From: Marinomonas sp. THO17
GTDB lineage: Bacteria; Pseudomonadota; Gammaproteobacteria; Pseudomonadales; Marinomonadaceae
Reading direction: 5' to 3'
Assembly: GCF_040436405.1 (NCBI RefSeq)
Contig: NZ_AP031575.1
Location: forward strand, 3,399,501-3,463,500
Length of the DNA: 64,000 nucleotides
Each line of letters opens with the position of its first letter. Positions within the stretch are counted from its first letter, which is position 1. The notes beneath the pieces are model-generated. The model was given only the letters and a program-made list of their open reading frames with translations, was not told where the DNA came from and made no database searches. Both the position numbers and the translations under genes were made by a program. This document shows, in pieces, positions 1-8,994 of this stretch.

Positions 1-683
1 TCGTTTATTGGCCTAGGATCATTGCCCGATAATAATCGGCCTAATTCGCGATAAACGGGTTGAGAGTGCGCCATCACCATGTATTTATAACGACTGTGAA
101 AGGCAATCAAATCATGTAGGCTTGGATGCTCAGGTACACTTTGTCGGAAGTCATGATGGGTAAATACGCGCAGCAAGAAGTTTTCTCGTAAATGCGCGTC
201 ATTCAAACGTCCATCTTCCTCCACGGGTAATAATGGGTATTTTTCCATTAAAGCCTTGGTAAATAAGCCAGCGCTGCGCTGCATGTGAGGGTGGCCATTT
301 TCTTGGTACACCTTGATACGCTCCATTCCACAGCTAGGTGAGTTTTTCATCACTATGTAACCGTCTAAATGAGACAATTTATCAAGATAATCGGCGCTGC
401 CTTTTACAAAGCGATCTGTTAGATCCTCACTCATGTCTTTGGTAAAGGTCATGGTTGGATGATTTGGATCGCCTTCTAAACGAACGGTTGGACGCGGAGT
501 GCCAAACCCAGCAGCCACTTCTGGACAGAAGGTTTGGTAGTCAAAATATTCTCCCAGCACTTGGTCGCAGTAATAGGAGCGACTGTGGCCACCATTAAAG
601 CGAACATTGTCGCCTAGTAAGCAAGCACTGATACCAACTGGTATTTTTTGATCTTGGGTTGAATGAGTGACTGAATGAGACAT
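1..683 (-). CDS. DUF523/DUF1722 (YbgA-like) protein, 3' end outside window
   Basis: The reading frame starts at an ATG at 683 behind a good AAGGAG site and stays open to the window edge, so about 227 codons are visible and the C-terminus is missing. The N-terminal part carries a CLLG motif at about residue 21 and FNGGHSRS shortly after, as in DUF523. From about residue 175 the sequence resembles DUF1722, as in E. coli YbgA, with motifs such as FHSRYKYMVMAH. Two-domain DUF523-DUF1722 proteins are commonly found beside photolyase genes (E. coli ybgA-phr). The gene lies 11 bases after the oxidoreductase gene, so the two should be cotranscribed. A photolyase gene just beyond the left edge is an inference. 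Biochemical function is unknown. Confidence 0.85.
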   Translation of the reverse strand, partial: MSHSVTHSTQDQKIPVGISACLLGDNVRFNGGHSRSYYCDQVLGEYFDYQTFCPEVAAGFGTPRPTVRLEGDPNHPTMTFTKDMSEDLTDRFVKGSADYLDKLSHLDGYIVMKNSPSCGMERIKVYQENGHPHMQRSAGLFTKALMEKYPLLPVEEDGRLNDAHLRENFLLRVFTHHDFRQSVPEHPSLHDLIAFHSRYKYMVMAHSQPVYRELGRLLSGNDPRPIN

Positions 684-694
684 ATTAACTCTCC

Positions 695-1723
695 TTAAAG
701 CGTGCTGTTTTGGCTTTTTGAGTTTTCAATGATCCAATCTGTTAAAGTGAGGGCACTGATGAGTGCACCTTCTGCGTCTCCCTGACAAAGCCAGTCTCCA
801 GCAAGACCCACCTGATTTTCTGGTGACCAAGCAAAGGTTTTATTACCACGGTTTTCAACATAACGACTAAAGAACCAGCGATGTGGTTCGCCACGTTTTA
901 GAATTCTTTGTTCCGTATGTTCCGCAAACTCTTTACAAATTTGCTGAGCAATCCACTCCTTATCTTGATCAAGGTGTTCAGCCGTCCAATCGGCTGAAGT
1001 TTGAATGACCCAACGATCATGATCCTGAACGTTACGAGCTGGCTTATGGTTGTCCTTGATCATACGTTGGATAAAAGATTTTTTGGGTTCTACTAATGCC
1101 TTTAAATCACTTGCTTGCGTTTCCAACCACATGGCCCATTGAGAAAAATAGCCCTTACACGCCTGATTAGCACGTAATAGCAACACGGCTAGGTCAGCAT
1201 GAGTAGCGAGTAACATGGCGGCCTGATGAGCTGGTGTGGCAATAATGAGATTCGTTGCTAATACGCAACTTTGGTATTTATCATCGCGAAGTAGCCAGCA
1301 AAGTTCACCATTTTTATTGATCCTATCTAACTGATGAACTTTGGTATTGGTGATAAGGTGAGCATAGTGTAACCAATGACGTGTAATGCTACTCATTTTG
1401 GGTGTACCAACGTAGGCGATTGACTCTTTTGTGCTGGCTTGTTGCCAAGGGCTTGCTAGATTTTGTTTATTTAATTGCTCAAAAAGTTTTTGTGTAGAAG
1501 CTTGGCTAGCGAGAATAAAGGGCGTCCCTAATTCGCAGCTATCTGTATCATTAATGCGTTTACTGCCTGCTCGTCCACCAGAGCCTCTACTTTTGTCTAA
1601 CACGCAAACGGATAAGCCAGCTTTGGTTAATTGTTCAGCGCACAAGCTGCCTGCTAAACCCGCGCCAATAATGGCGACATCATATTGCTTAAGTTCTGGC
1701 GGTTGAGTGGCTGATGTATTCAT
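695..1723 (-). CDS. FAD/NAD(P)-binding oxidoreductase, renalase-like
   Basis: This 342-residue protein opens with a Rossmann FAD-binding motif (AIIGAGLAG, about residues 18-26). A second conserved segment, DKSRGSGGRAGSKR, follows in the place where renalase-like amine oxidases have their GG-R motif. A C-terminal segment, GLAGDWLCQGDAEGA, fits the closing FAD-binding strand. I chose the ATG at 1723 because an AGAGG lies nine bases upstream. The upstream TTG at 1741 adds six residues without a ribosome binding site. The gene heads an operon with the DUF523/DUF1722 gene and is divergent from the MerR regulator. FAD-linked proteins of this type recur in LitR-controlled light-response clusters. 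The substrate cannot be told from sequence. Confidence 0.82.
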   Translation of the reverse strand: MNTSATQPPELKQYDVAIIGAGLAGSLCAEQLTKAGLSVCVLDKSRGSGGRAGSKRINDTDSCELGTPFILASQASTQKLFEQLNKQNLASPWQQASTKESIAYVGTPKMSSITRHWLHYAHLITNTKVHQLDRINKNGELCWLLRDDKYQSCVLATNLIIATPAHQAAMLLATHADLAVLLLRANQACKGYFSQWAMWLETQASDLKALVEPKKSFIQRMIKDNHKPARNVQDHDRWVIQTSADWTAEHLDQDKEWIAQQICKEFAEHTEQRILKRGEPHRWFFSRYVENRGNKTFAWSPENQVGLAGDWLCQGDAEGALISALTLTDWIIENSKSQNSTL

Positions 1724-1751
1724 GCTTTTTTGCCTCTGCAAAATATTTTCT

Positions 1752-1812
1752 TATACAATATATTTTTTTGTACAAGAAAATCAATAAACTTATACAAAAA
1801 AAAAATTGTATA
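1752..1812. promoter_or_regulatory. Paired TATACA/TGTACA motifs between divergent genes (candidate LitR operators)
   Basis: Two imperfect inverted repeats lie in the AT-rich divergent region. The first is TATACA (1752-1757) with TGTACA (1769-1774), 11 bases apart. The second is TATACA (1791-1796) with TGTATA (1807-1812), 10 bases apart. As I recall, LitR-type regulators of Pseudomonas bind TRTACA-N12-TGTAYA, so these resemble operators with a slightly shorter spacer. Neither -10 nor -35 elements can be assigned with confidence because the whole stretch is AT rich. Confidence 0.5.
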
Positions 1813-1886
1813 GTTTTTGTTGGTGTTTTAAGTTTAGACCAGTATGAAAAGTTTGCCTTTGATGAGTGGCCTTCCCAATAGAAAGA

Positions 1887-2843
1887 ATGAGTATGAGACC
1901 CGTAGACATTGAAATGAATGAAGCAGATGGAAAACCTTCCGAAAAGAAACTGCAAGACAATAAGTTAACAGAGGCAGCAGCAAGCGGTTTATTTCCTATT
2001 CGAGAGTTATCTCAACAAACTGGGGTGAATTCAGTGACCTTGCGTGCTTGGGAGCGCCGCTATGGCTTGTTGAAACCGAAACGGACCACGAAAGGTCATC
2101 GCCTTTACGACCACAGCCACATAGTAAGAGTTGAAGCCATTCTGAAATGGATTCAGCAAGGAGTAGCGGTTAGTAAGGTGCGAGCTTTGCTGGATCAAGG
2201 TAATGAAGAAGATTCTATTGCTCCGATTCTTTCATCAGACAGCGAATGGCAAGAGTTCAGAATTCAGCTTATTCAAGCGGCACAAATGATGAATGAAACC
2301 AAGATAGAGCAATTATATCGGCAAGTTTTTTCTCAATATCCGGCTGATATTGCTATTCGTGATTGGCTTTTGCCTTCCTTAGAAAGAATGAATAAAGGCG
2401 CATCCTTATCCTTTGTGGAAGCGGTTTTGACCGCTTGTTTACTGGATCGAGTTAGCAATCTGAAGGGGCAGCAAAAAAAGGCTCAGAAGAGTGTTTTGAT
2501 ACTTGGTTTAAGTAATCAAAAGCTGCTTTGGGGGTATTTGGCTGCGGCCATATTTCTGGATAAAGGTGTGCGATGTCAAGTGGTGATGTCCTGTGCTAAT
2601 ACGTTTGAGTGGTCATCATTGGTGGAGAGCTTAGAAGCAAATACCATACTGGCTTTTTGCGAAAATGATTTATCCAGCCGAGCTGAAGACTTGATGGTGG
2701 AAATGGCTGCTTGGCAGCAACATACGGTGGCATTAGGGGCTGGATTTTGGCTGGCAACGCGAGATAGCAAACAAGTAGAGCGCGTTAAAGTGGTTTCAGA
2801 GGTTTGGGATGGCGTGCAAACTTGCTTATCTTTAATACAATAA
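1887..2843 (+). CDS. MerR-family regulator, LitR/CarH-like
   Basis: The N-terminal third holds a MerR winged helix with the typical segment TLRAWERRYGLLKPKR followed by GHRLYDHSH. The remaining 220 residues look like the CarH/LitR C-terminal region: a helical bundle, then a Rossmann-like fold (VLILGLSNQKLLWGYLAAA). The Glu-x-His signature that ligates cobalt in B12-binding CarH is not visible; the matching place reads LSNQKLL. This suggests a B12-independent member. Members of the family repress photolyase and carotenoid genes in the dark. The start is uncertain: GTG at 1866, ATG at 1887, 1893 or 1914 are all in frame and none has a strong ribosome binding site. It is divergent from the oxidoreductase operon, its probable target. 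Confidence 0.8.
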   Translation: MSMRPVDIEMNEADGKPSEKKLQDNKLTEAAASGLFPIRELSQQTGVNSVTLRAWERRYGLLKPKRTTKGHRLYDHSHIVRVEAILKWIQQGVAVSKVRALLDQGNEEDSIAPILSSDSEWQEFRIQLIQAAQMMNETKIEQLYRQVFSQYPADIAIRDWLLPSLERMNKGASLSFVEAVLTACLLDRVSNLKGQQKKAQKSVLILGLSNQKLLWGYLAAAIFLDKGVRCQVVMSCANTFEWSSLVESLEANTILAFCENDLSSRAEDLMVEMAAWQQHTVALGAGFWLATRDSKQVERVKVVSEVWDGVQTCLSLIQ

Positions 2844-2887
2844 AAACTATCAAAGCAATTTAATTAATAAATTTCAATAATTTTATT

Positions 2888-2923
2888 CCTCCTTCTAATA
2901 TAAAAATTAGATTAGAGAGGAGG
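2888..2923 (+). promoter_or_regulatory. Hairpin covering the DUF2061 ribosome binding site
   Basis: CCTCCTTCTAAT (2888-2899) can pair with ATTAGA-G-AGGAGG (2911-2923): twelve base pairs with one bulged G. The right arm contains the purine-rich ribosome binding site, seven bases before the ATG at 2931. The sequence ATTAGATTAGA (2906-2916) offers a second, shorter pairing for TCTAAT (2894-2899 with 2906-2911), which would leave AGGAGG free. A run of five T follows, so the hairpin may instead, or also, end the merR transcript. Confidence 0.55.
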
Positions 2924-2930
2924 GATTTTT

Positions 2931-3170
2931 ATGGCTAAAACTATTACATTTGCTGTGATGCATTTTTCGATCGCCTTTACTGTGGCGTATCTCATTACTG
3001 GAAGCTTTTTAGTGGGTGGCTTGGTTGCCGTGGTGGAGCCAGCTATAAACACAGTGGCTTTTTATTTTCATGAAATGGTTTGGACGAAGCTGTCCCAGTC
3101 CAAGACGGCTGCAGACTTTAAGCAATCCATACAAAATGCCAGTGAAAGCTATGCGTTGCGCTCAATATGA
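2931..3170 (+). CDS. DUF2061 small membrane protein
   Basis: This 79-residue protein matches the DUF2061 pattern: two hydrophobic segments (about residues 5-25 and 28-50) separated by the short turn ITGSFLVGG, then FYFHEMVWTKL. It is presumably an inner membrane protein of unknown role. The ribosome binding site GAGGAGGG is very strong but is predicted to be buried in a hairpin (2888-2923). It lies 87 bases after the LitR-like gene in the same direction, so the two may be read together, and a terminator follows at once. Its function is not known, and a link to the light-response genes is inferred only from position. Confidence 0.8.
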   Translation: MAKTITFAVMHFSIAFTVAYLITGSFLVGGLVAVVEPAINTVAFYFHEMVWTKLSQSKTAADFKQSIQNASESYALRSI

Positions 3171-3190
3171 ATATCAATGATAAAGTATAA

Positions 3191-3227
3191 AATGCCGCTA
3201 TCAATTAAGATAAGCGGCATTTTTTTA
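3191..3227. terminator. Rho-independent terminator, convergent genes
   Basis: The stem AATGCCGCT (3191-3199) pairs with AGCGGCATT (3213-3221) and extends inward through ATC/GAT with one bulge. A run of T follows on the + strand and a short run of A precedes it, so it can serve DUF2061 on the + strand and, less well, the symporter gene on the - strand. Confidence 0.85.
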
Positions 3228-3243
3228 CCAAGTCTTTGGTTGA

Positions 3244-4602
3244 TTAACTAAGTGGATTGATTAAGAAATACAGCACAAGGGCAACGGCGACAGGTGCTGT
3301 GAACTTCATTGAGAGGTTCCATAGCTTGTAAATGCCTGATGATAATTGCAGTTCTTCTTGAGCGAACTTATCTTTTACTACCCAACCAGCAAACAGTGAA
3401 ATCAAGATACCACCAAGTGGCAGCATGATGTTAGCTGTAATGTAATCTAAGAAATCGAACGTGTTTTTACCGAAGAAAGTAACTTCAGACATGAAGTTGA
3501 ATGAACCTAGGCATGCAATGCCCAAAGCCCAAACAAGAATGCCTAAACCGATAGACGCGATTAGTCGGCTTAATTTGAACTTCTCTACCAAGAAAGCCAC
3601 AGTTGGTTCTAGCAGCGAGATAGCGGATGTCCAAGCAGCAACTCCAACCAGCACGAAGAATAAAGTACCGAACAACTGACCAAATGGCATTTGACCGAAA
3701 GCAACAGGCAAAGAAATGAACATTAAGCCTGGGCCCGAACCTGGATCCATGTTATTTGAGAAGATGATTGGAAAGATCGCAAGACCTGCGATTAATGCGA
3801 CCAAAGTATCCAAAGCACCTATGGTCAATACGGTTTTACCAATAGACGCTTGTTTAGTCATATAAGAACCATATGCCATGATGGTTCCCATACCTAGGGA
3901 TAAGGTAAAAAACGAATGACCTAGAGCGATCAGAGCTGAATTCCATGTTAATGCACTGAAATTGAAGTGGAACATGAAATTCCAACCGTCACCGAAGCTG
4001 CCTGTTGTCGTTGCGTAACCTAAGAGGATAAGCAGTAAAACAAATAGAGCAGGCATCATAACGCGAGTTACTGTTTCAATACCTTTGTTGACACCTGCAG
4101 CCACTACAGCCACTGTCATGATGCTAAACAGGGTGTGCCATAATAGTAAAGTTGTTGGGTCTTCAAGCAAACCACCAAATGCCGCACCTGCTTGGTCTGA
4201 GGTAATGTCGAGCATTTCGCCCGTTAGCATGATTTTGATGTAATGCAGTACCCATCCGCCAACGACAGAATAGAAAGAAAAAATCAACACGCCAGATAGC
4301 ATGCCCATCATACCAATGATGCTCCAAGATTTAGAGCCGGCTGATTCTGCAGCTACGTCTGTCAGTGCGTTAATTGGGTTTTTACGTGCACGACGGCCGA
4401 TGAAAACTTCTGCCATCATGATTGGGATACCCACTAATAGAATGCAGGCTAGGTAAACTAATACAAATGCACCACCTCCATTCTCACCTGTGATGTAAGG
4501 AAATTTCCAGATATTACCTAGACCCACCGCTGAGCCTGTCGCCGCTAGAATGAAAATCCAACGGCTAGCCCAAGAGCCTTGGATTGATGTCTTATTATTC
4601 AT
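3244..4602 (-). CDS. Sodium-dependent transporter, NSS/SNF family
   Basis: The 452-residue protein begins with the family signature of neurotransmitter:sodium symporters: SRWIFILAATGSAVGLGNIW and then FPYITGENGGGAFVLVY (about residues 14-49), which form the unwound first helix and the sodium sites. About eleven or twelve membrane helices are visible. Bacterial members import amino acids or related compounds with sodium in the LeuT fold. Twelve residues precede the first helix and the protein ends soon after its last one, so it is of usual bacterial length. It is a single-gene unit, divergent from the ectoine operon. The substrate is unknown. Its position beside ectA could suggest osmolyte or precursor uptake, but that is conjecture. 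Confidence 0.9.
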   Translation of the reverse strand: MNNKTSIQGSWASRWIFILAATGSAVGLGNIWKFPYITGENGGGAFVLVYLACILLVGIPIMMAEVFIGRRARKNPINALTDVAAESAGSKSWSIIGMMGMLSGVLIFSFYSVVGGWVLHYIKIMLTGEMLDITSDQAGAAFGGLLEDPTTLLLWHTLFSIMTVAVVAAGVNKGIETVTRVMMPALFVLLLILLGYATTTGSFGDGWNFMFHFNFSALTWNSALIALGHSFFTLSLGMGTIMAYGSYMTKQASIGKTVLTIGALDTLVALIAGLAIFPIIFSNNMDPGSGPGLMFISLPVAFGQMPFGQLFGTLFFVLVGVAAWTSAISLLEPTVAFLVEKFKLSRLIASIGLGILVWALGIACLGSFNFMSEVTFFGKNTFDFLDYITANIMLPLGGILISLFAGWVVKDKFAQEELQLSSGIYKLWNLSMKFTAPVAVALVLYFLINPLS

Positions 4603-5024
4603 AGTTATCTCTATTTTGTTAAAACGTATTTTGCTTATCGAAGGAAGAGTGTTGATGTATTGACCTTATTGGAGCAAGGCAAAACGAGATTCACTGATAA
4701 AAGTCGAGCGATAAAATTTTCTCATCTTCGATTAGGGGGCGGATTTTCCAAATTTTAGTCACCATATGCAACAGATAATGCCCTTTTTTTGATCAAACGA
4801 TCATTTATGACTTCATTTTGTGCGAACAGTGTGTGGCTTTATAAGCAAATATAATTAGTGTTCTAAATATTTTCTGGACGAATAAATGTTTCTATGTATA
4901 ATGTTTAGACATCAAATTAATTTTAATTGGTTCTTTTATTTTGGCCTTTATTTGTGATTCTTTAACTTTGAAAGATGAATTGTCCATATAAAAGGTTTGA
5001 GTACAAATAAAATTGGAGTGATAA
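4603..5024. other. 422-base divergent intergenic region
   Basis: This region separates the symporter gene from ectA and holds no convincing gene. A frame on the - strand that overlaps it runs mostly into ectA and has no family character. Visible elements are a perfect inverted repeat TGATC-AAAC-GATCA (4790-4803) and a promoter-like pair near ectA (4875-4902). Length and AT richness fit an osmotically controlled regulatory region. Confidence 0.5.
4875..4902 (+). promoter_or_regulatory. Candidate promoter of the ectoine operon
   Basis: TGGACG (4875-4880) and TATAAT (4897-4902) are 16 bases apart and lie about 120 bases upstream of the ectA start. The -10 is a perfect consensus while the -35 is weak (four of six). 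Such a pattern fits promoters that respond to salt through sigma-70 or sigma-38, but no experiment supports this site. Confidence 0.45.
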
Positions 5025-5525
5025 GTGTCAGTTAATAATATTGTGTTCAAACAGCCTTTGCCTGAAGATGGTGCAAGTGTGTTTTCTTTGATTGAAAATT
5101 GCCCTCCTTTAGATATCAATTCTATGTACTGCAATCTGTTACAGACCAGCCACTTTGCCGACACCTGTGTCCTAGCCAAGCGACCGAATAGTCAGGGCCT
5201 GATTGGCTTTGTATCGGGTTATTTGTTGCCGGGTGACAAGAGTACTTTGTTTATTTGGCAAGTGGCTGTTAGTGCATCCGCTCGCGGTGAGGGACTGGCG
5301 AAAAAAATGATCATGAATCTGTTGGCTCGCGAGCAATGCGCTCAGGTCAAACGCCTACACACCACCATTACTAAGAATAATCAAGCTTCTTGGGCTTTGT
5401 TTCGCAGTTTGGCAAAGACTTTAAAAGCAGAGATAAATGAATCCATTCAGTTTGATCAACAAAGGCATTTTAACAGTCAGCACGATACTGAGTATTTAGT
5501 TGAAATTGTCCCAATCAGTCGCTGA
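5025..5525 (+). CDS. ectA: L-2,4-diaminobutyrate acetyltransferase
   Basis: EctA acetylates L-2,4-diaminobutyrate at the gamma amino group with acetyl-CoA, the second step of ectoine synthesis. The 166-residue protein has a GNAT fold: the acetyl-CoA-binding stretch ASARGEGLAKKMI (about residues 86-98) and the N-terminal pattern CPPLDINSMYCNLLQTSHF typical of EctA. The start is a GTG at 5025 with TTGGAG just upstream. It is the first gene of ectABC-ask, with 55 bases to ectB. No ectR regulator is found next to it. Length is normal for the family. Confidence 0.95.
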   Translation: MSVNNIVFKQPLPEDGASVFSLIENCPPLDINSMYCNLLQTSHFADTCVLAKRPNSQGLIGFVSGYLLPGDKSTLFIWQVAVSASARGEGLAKKMIMNLLAREQCAQVKRLHTTITKNNQASWALFRSLAKTLKAEINESIQFDQQRHFNSQHDTEYLVEIVPISR

Positions 5526-5568
5526 GTAGAGTCAGAGTAACGTATTTTTTTTACCATTTACTAGATAA

Positions 5569-6894
<1,326 letters not shown>

Positions 6895-6936
6895 CAACCG
6901 CGCGTCGCCATATTTTAACTATTAGATGAGGTAAGT

Positions 6937-7326
6937 ATGTTTGCACGTGATTTAGCAGAATGTGAAAAAACAGATCGTCGAGTTGTCTCTCCAGATGGTA
7001 ACTGGGAAAGCACGCGCTTGATATTGAAAGAAGATCAAATGGGATTCTCTTTTCACATCACCACTATATATGAAGGCAAAGATTTTGATATGCATTACCA
7101 GAACCATTTGGAATCTGTGTATTGCCTCTCTGGTGAAGGAGAAGTTGAAAGCCGTGAAACGGGACAAAAATACGCGATTAAACCCGGTGTTGTGTATGTA
7201 TTGGATCAGCATGACGCTCATACTTTGCGCGCTTTTAAAGAGTTGCAATTAGCCTGTGTATTCAACCCGCCCATCACAGGTAAAGAAGTGCATAACTCAG
7301 AAGGGGCATATGAATTATTGGATTAG
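6937..7326 (+). CDS. ectC: L-ectoine synthase
   Basis: EctC closes the ring of N-gamma-acetyl-diaminobutyrate to give ectoine. It is a 129-residue cupin protein. The family patterns [35 protein letters not shown] and [13 protein letters not shown] supply the metal-binding Glu, Tyr and His residues of the cupin barrel. Forty-two bases separate it from ectB, with GATGAGGTAAGT as ribosome binding region. No ectD (ectoine hydroxylase) gene is in the window, so hydroxyectoine synthesis cannot be claimed from this locus. Confidence 0.96.
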   Translation: MFARDLAECEKTDRRVVSPDGNWESTRLILKEDQMGFSFHITTIYEGKDFDMHYQNHLESVYCLSGEGEVESRETGQKYAIKPGVVYVLDQHDAHTLRAFKELQLACVFNPPITGKEVHNSEGAYELLD

Positions 7327-7461
7327 GTAGAAAAGTAGGGCGACAGCCAAAATTGATAGTAAAAAGTGCTTAAAATTTTTACAGCCTTATGACAATATAG
7401 CGGCAATTTTTCACTTTGGTAATTTTGGGCGCTTTTGCTCCAACGAAATATTGGATTGGTA

Positions 7462-8904
7462 ATGGGACAACATACAGTTGAGAAAATCGGCGGTACGTCC
7501 ATGAGTGACTACTGTTCGGTTCGAGATAATATTATTTTTAAGCCAGTGCAAACCGACAGTTTGTACAGTCGAATTTTTGTGGTATCAGCCTACGGCGGCA
7601 TTACAGACAAACTATTGGAACACAAGAAAACGGGTGACGCAGGTGTCTATGCTTTGTTTGCCAAAGAGCGCAAGCAAAACCATTGGTTCCCAGCATTGCA
7701 AGAAGTACGTCACGCCATGATGGCAATCAATCACGAATTGTTTGCAGCGGGCGAATTACGCGATAAAGCGGATGCTTTCTTGGGGAGCCGTCTAAAGGAT
7801 GCGCAAGAGTGCTTGGAAGACTTGCATCGTCTTTGTCAGCACGGCCACTTTTCCATTAGTGAGCATTTGGCAACCGTTCGCGAAATGCTGGCCAGTATCG
7901 GTGAAGCGCACAGTGCGTGGAATACCGCTCATTTACTGCAGCGAGATGGAGTTAATGCGGTGTTCGTTGACTTGACGGGTTGGAACAGTCCTTCTCACAT
8001 GTCTTTAGACGAGCGAATTGTGGATGCTTTTAAAGAAATTGATTTGAATAAAGAACTGCCGATTGCAACAGGTTACGCACACAGTGAAACAGGCTTGATG
8101 TCGACCTTTGACCGTGGTTACAGTGAAATGACTTTCAGCCGTATTGCAGTGCTCACTGAAGCCCATGAAGCGGTAATTCATAAAGAATTCCACTTGAGCA
8201 GTGCCGACCCACGTTTGGTAGGGGAAGCCAATGCTGTGCCGATTGGTCGTACTAACTATGATGTGGCGGATCAGTTAGCAAACTTGGGGATGGAAGCCAT
8301 TCATCCAAAAGCGGCTAAAGGTTTGCGTCAAAGTGGTATTGCACTGCGTGTGAAGAACACCTTTGAGCCTGAGCATACTGGTACCTTGATCACGGGTGAT
8401 TATGTTAGTGATGCGCCTTGTGTTGAGATCATTGCAGGTTGTCGCGGTGTGTTTGCGGTTGAGTTATTTGATCAAGATATGGCGGGTGAGATTGATCAGT
8501 TTGATGGCGAGATTTTAAAAGTCTTGAATCAGTTTAATGCGCACATTATTGCTAAAGACATTAATGCCAACACCATTACACACTACTTGGCCATTAACCT
8601 TAAGACGTTGAAACGTGTCATGAAGGTATTGAGTGAACGATTTGAAGATGCAGAAATCACGCAGCGCAAAGTGGCCATTGTCTCAGCGATTGGTAGCGAT
8701 ATGAAAACCACAGGTATGCTGGCGAAAGCAGTAAAAGCCATCGCTGAGCAAGAAGTAAATGTATTGGCGATGCACCAATCTATGCGTCAGGTGGATATGC
8801 AGTTTGTGATTGATGAAGAAGATTACGAAAAAGCCATTTGCAGTTTACATAAAGATTTGGTGGAAGTTCACAACCATGGAAGCGCCATCTGTTTGGCATC
8901 CTAA
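7462..8904 (+). CDS. ask_ect: Aspartate kinase of the ectoine pathway
   Basis: This 480-residue protein is the specialised aspartokinase (Ask_Ect) that phosphorylates aspartate for ectoine synthesis and is thought to escape the feedback control of the general enzyme. The kinase N-terminus reads VEKIGGTSMSDY, and FDRGYSEMTFSRIAV with HKEFHLSSADPR are the substrate-binding parts. Two ACT-like units fill the C-terminal 150 residues. I prefer the ATG at 7462 over the in-frame TTG at 7435, since family members begin just before the VEKIGGTSM segment. A 135-base gap follows ectC without a visible terminator. A strong terminator follows the gene, closing the operon. Confidence 0.92.
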   Translation: MGQHTVEKIGGTSMSDYCSVRDNIIFKPVQTDSLYSRIFVVSAYGGITDKLLEHKKTGDAGVYALFAKERKQNHWFPALQEVRHAMMAINHELFAAGELRDKADAFLGSRLKDAQECLEDLHRLCQHGHFSISEHLATVREMLASIGEAHSAWNTAHLLQRDGVNAVFVDLTGWNSPSHMSLDERIVDAFKEIDLNKELPIATGYAHSETGLMSTFDRGYSEMTFSRIAVLTEAHEAVIHKEFHLSSADPRLVGEANAVPIGRTNYDVADQLANLGMEAIHPKAAKGLRQSGIALRVKNTFEPEHTGTLITGDYVSDAPCVEIIAGCRGVFAVELFDQDMAGEIDQFDGEILKVLNQFNAHIIAKDINANTITHYLAINLKTLKRVMKVLSERFEDAEITQRKVAIVSAIGSDMKTTGMLAKAVKAIAEQEVNVLAMHQSMRQVDMQFVIDEEDYEKAICSLHKDLVEVHNHGSAICLAS

Positions 8905-8923
8905 TTGTTGATTAGAGTAAATG

Positions 8924-8961
8924 AAAAAAGGCTCAAATACCTAGAGATTTGAGCCTTTTTT
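8924..8961. terminator. Bidirectional terminator after the ectoine operon
   Basis: The arms AAAAAAGGCTCAAAT (8924-8938) and ATTTGAGCCTTTTTT (8947-8961) are perfectly complementary with an eight-base loop. Having A and T runs at both ends, it can end the ectoine operon on the + strand and the GGDEF-EAL gene on the - strand. Confidence 0.93.
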
Positions 8962-8994
8962 ATGTCGGACCATGAGCTTTTCTGAGAGAGAAAA

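Noticed and set aside
1689-1955. 88-codon - strand frame across the light-cluster divergent region
   Set aside because: It spans the AT-rich operator region and both gene starts and has no family character.
4892-5179. 95-codon frame on the - strand over the ectA start
   Set aside because: It overlaps a certain gene on the other strand, has no family look and no ribosome binding site.
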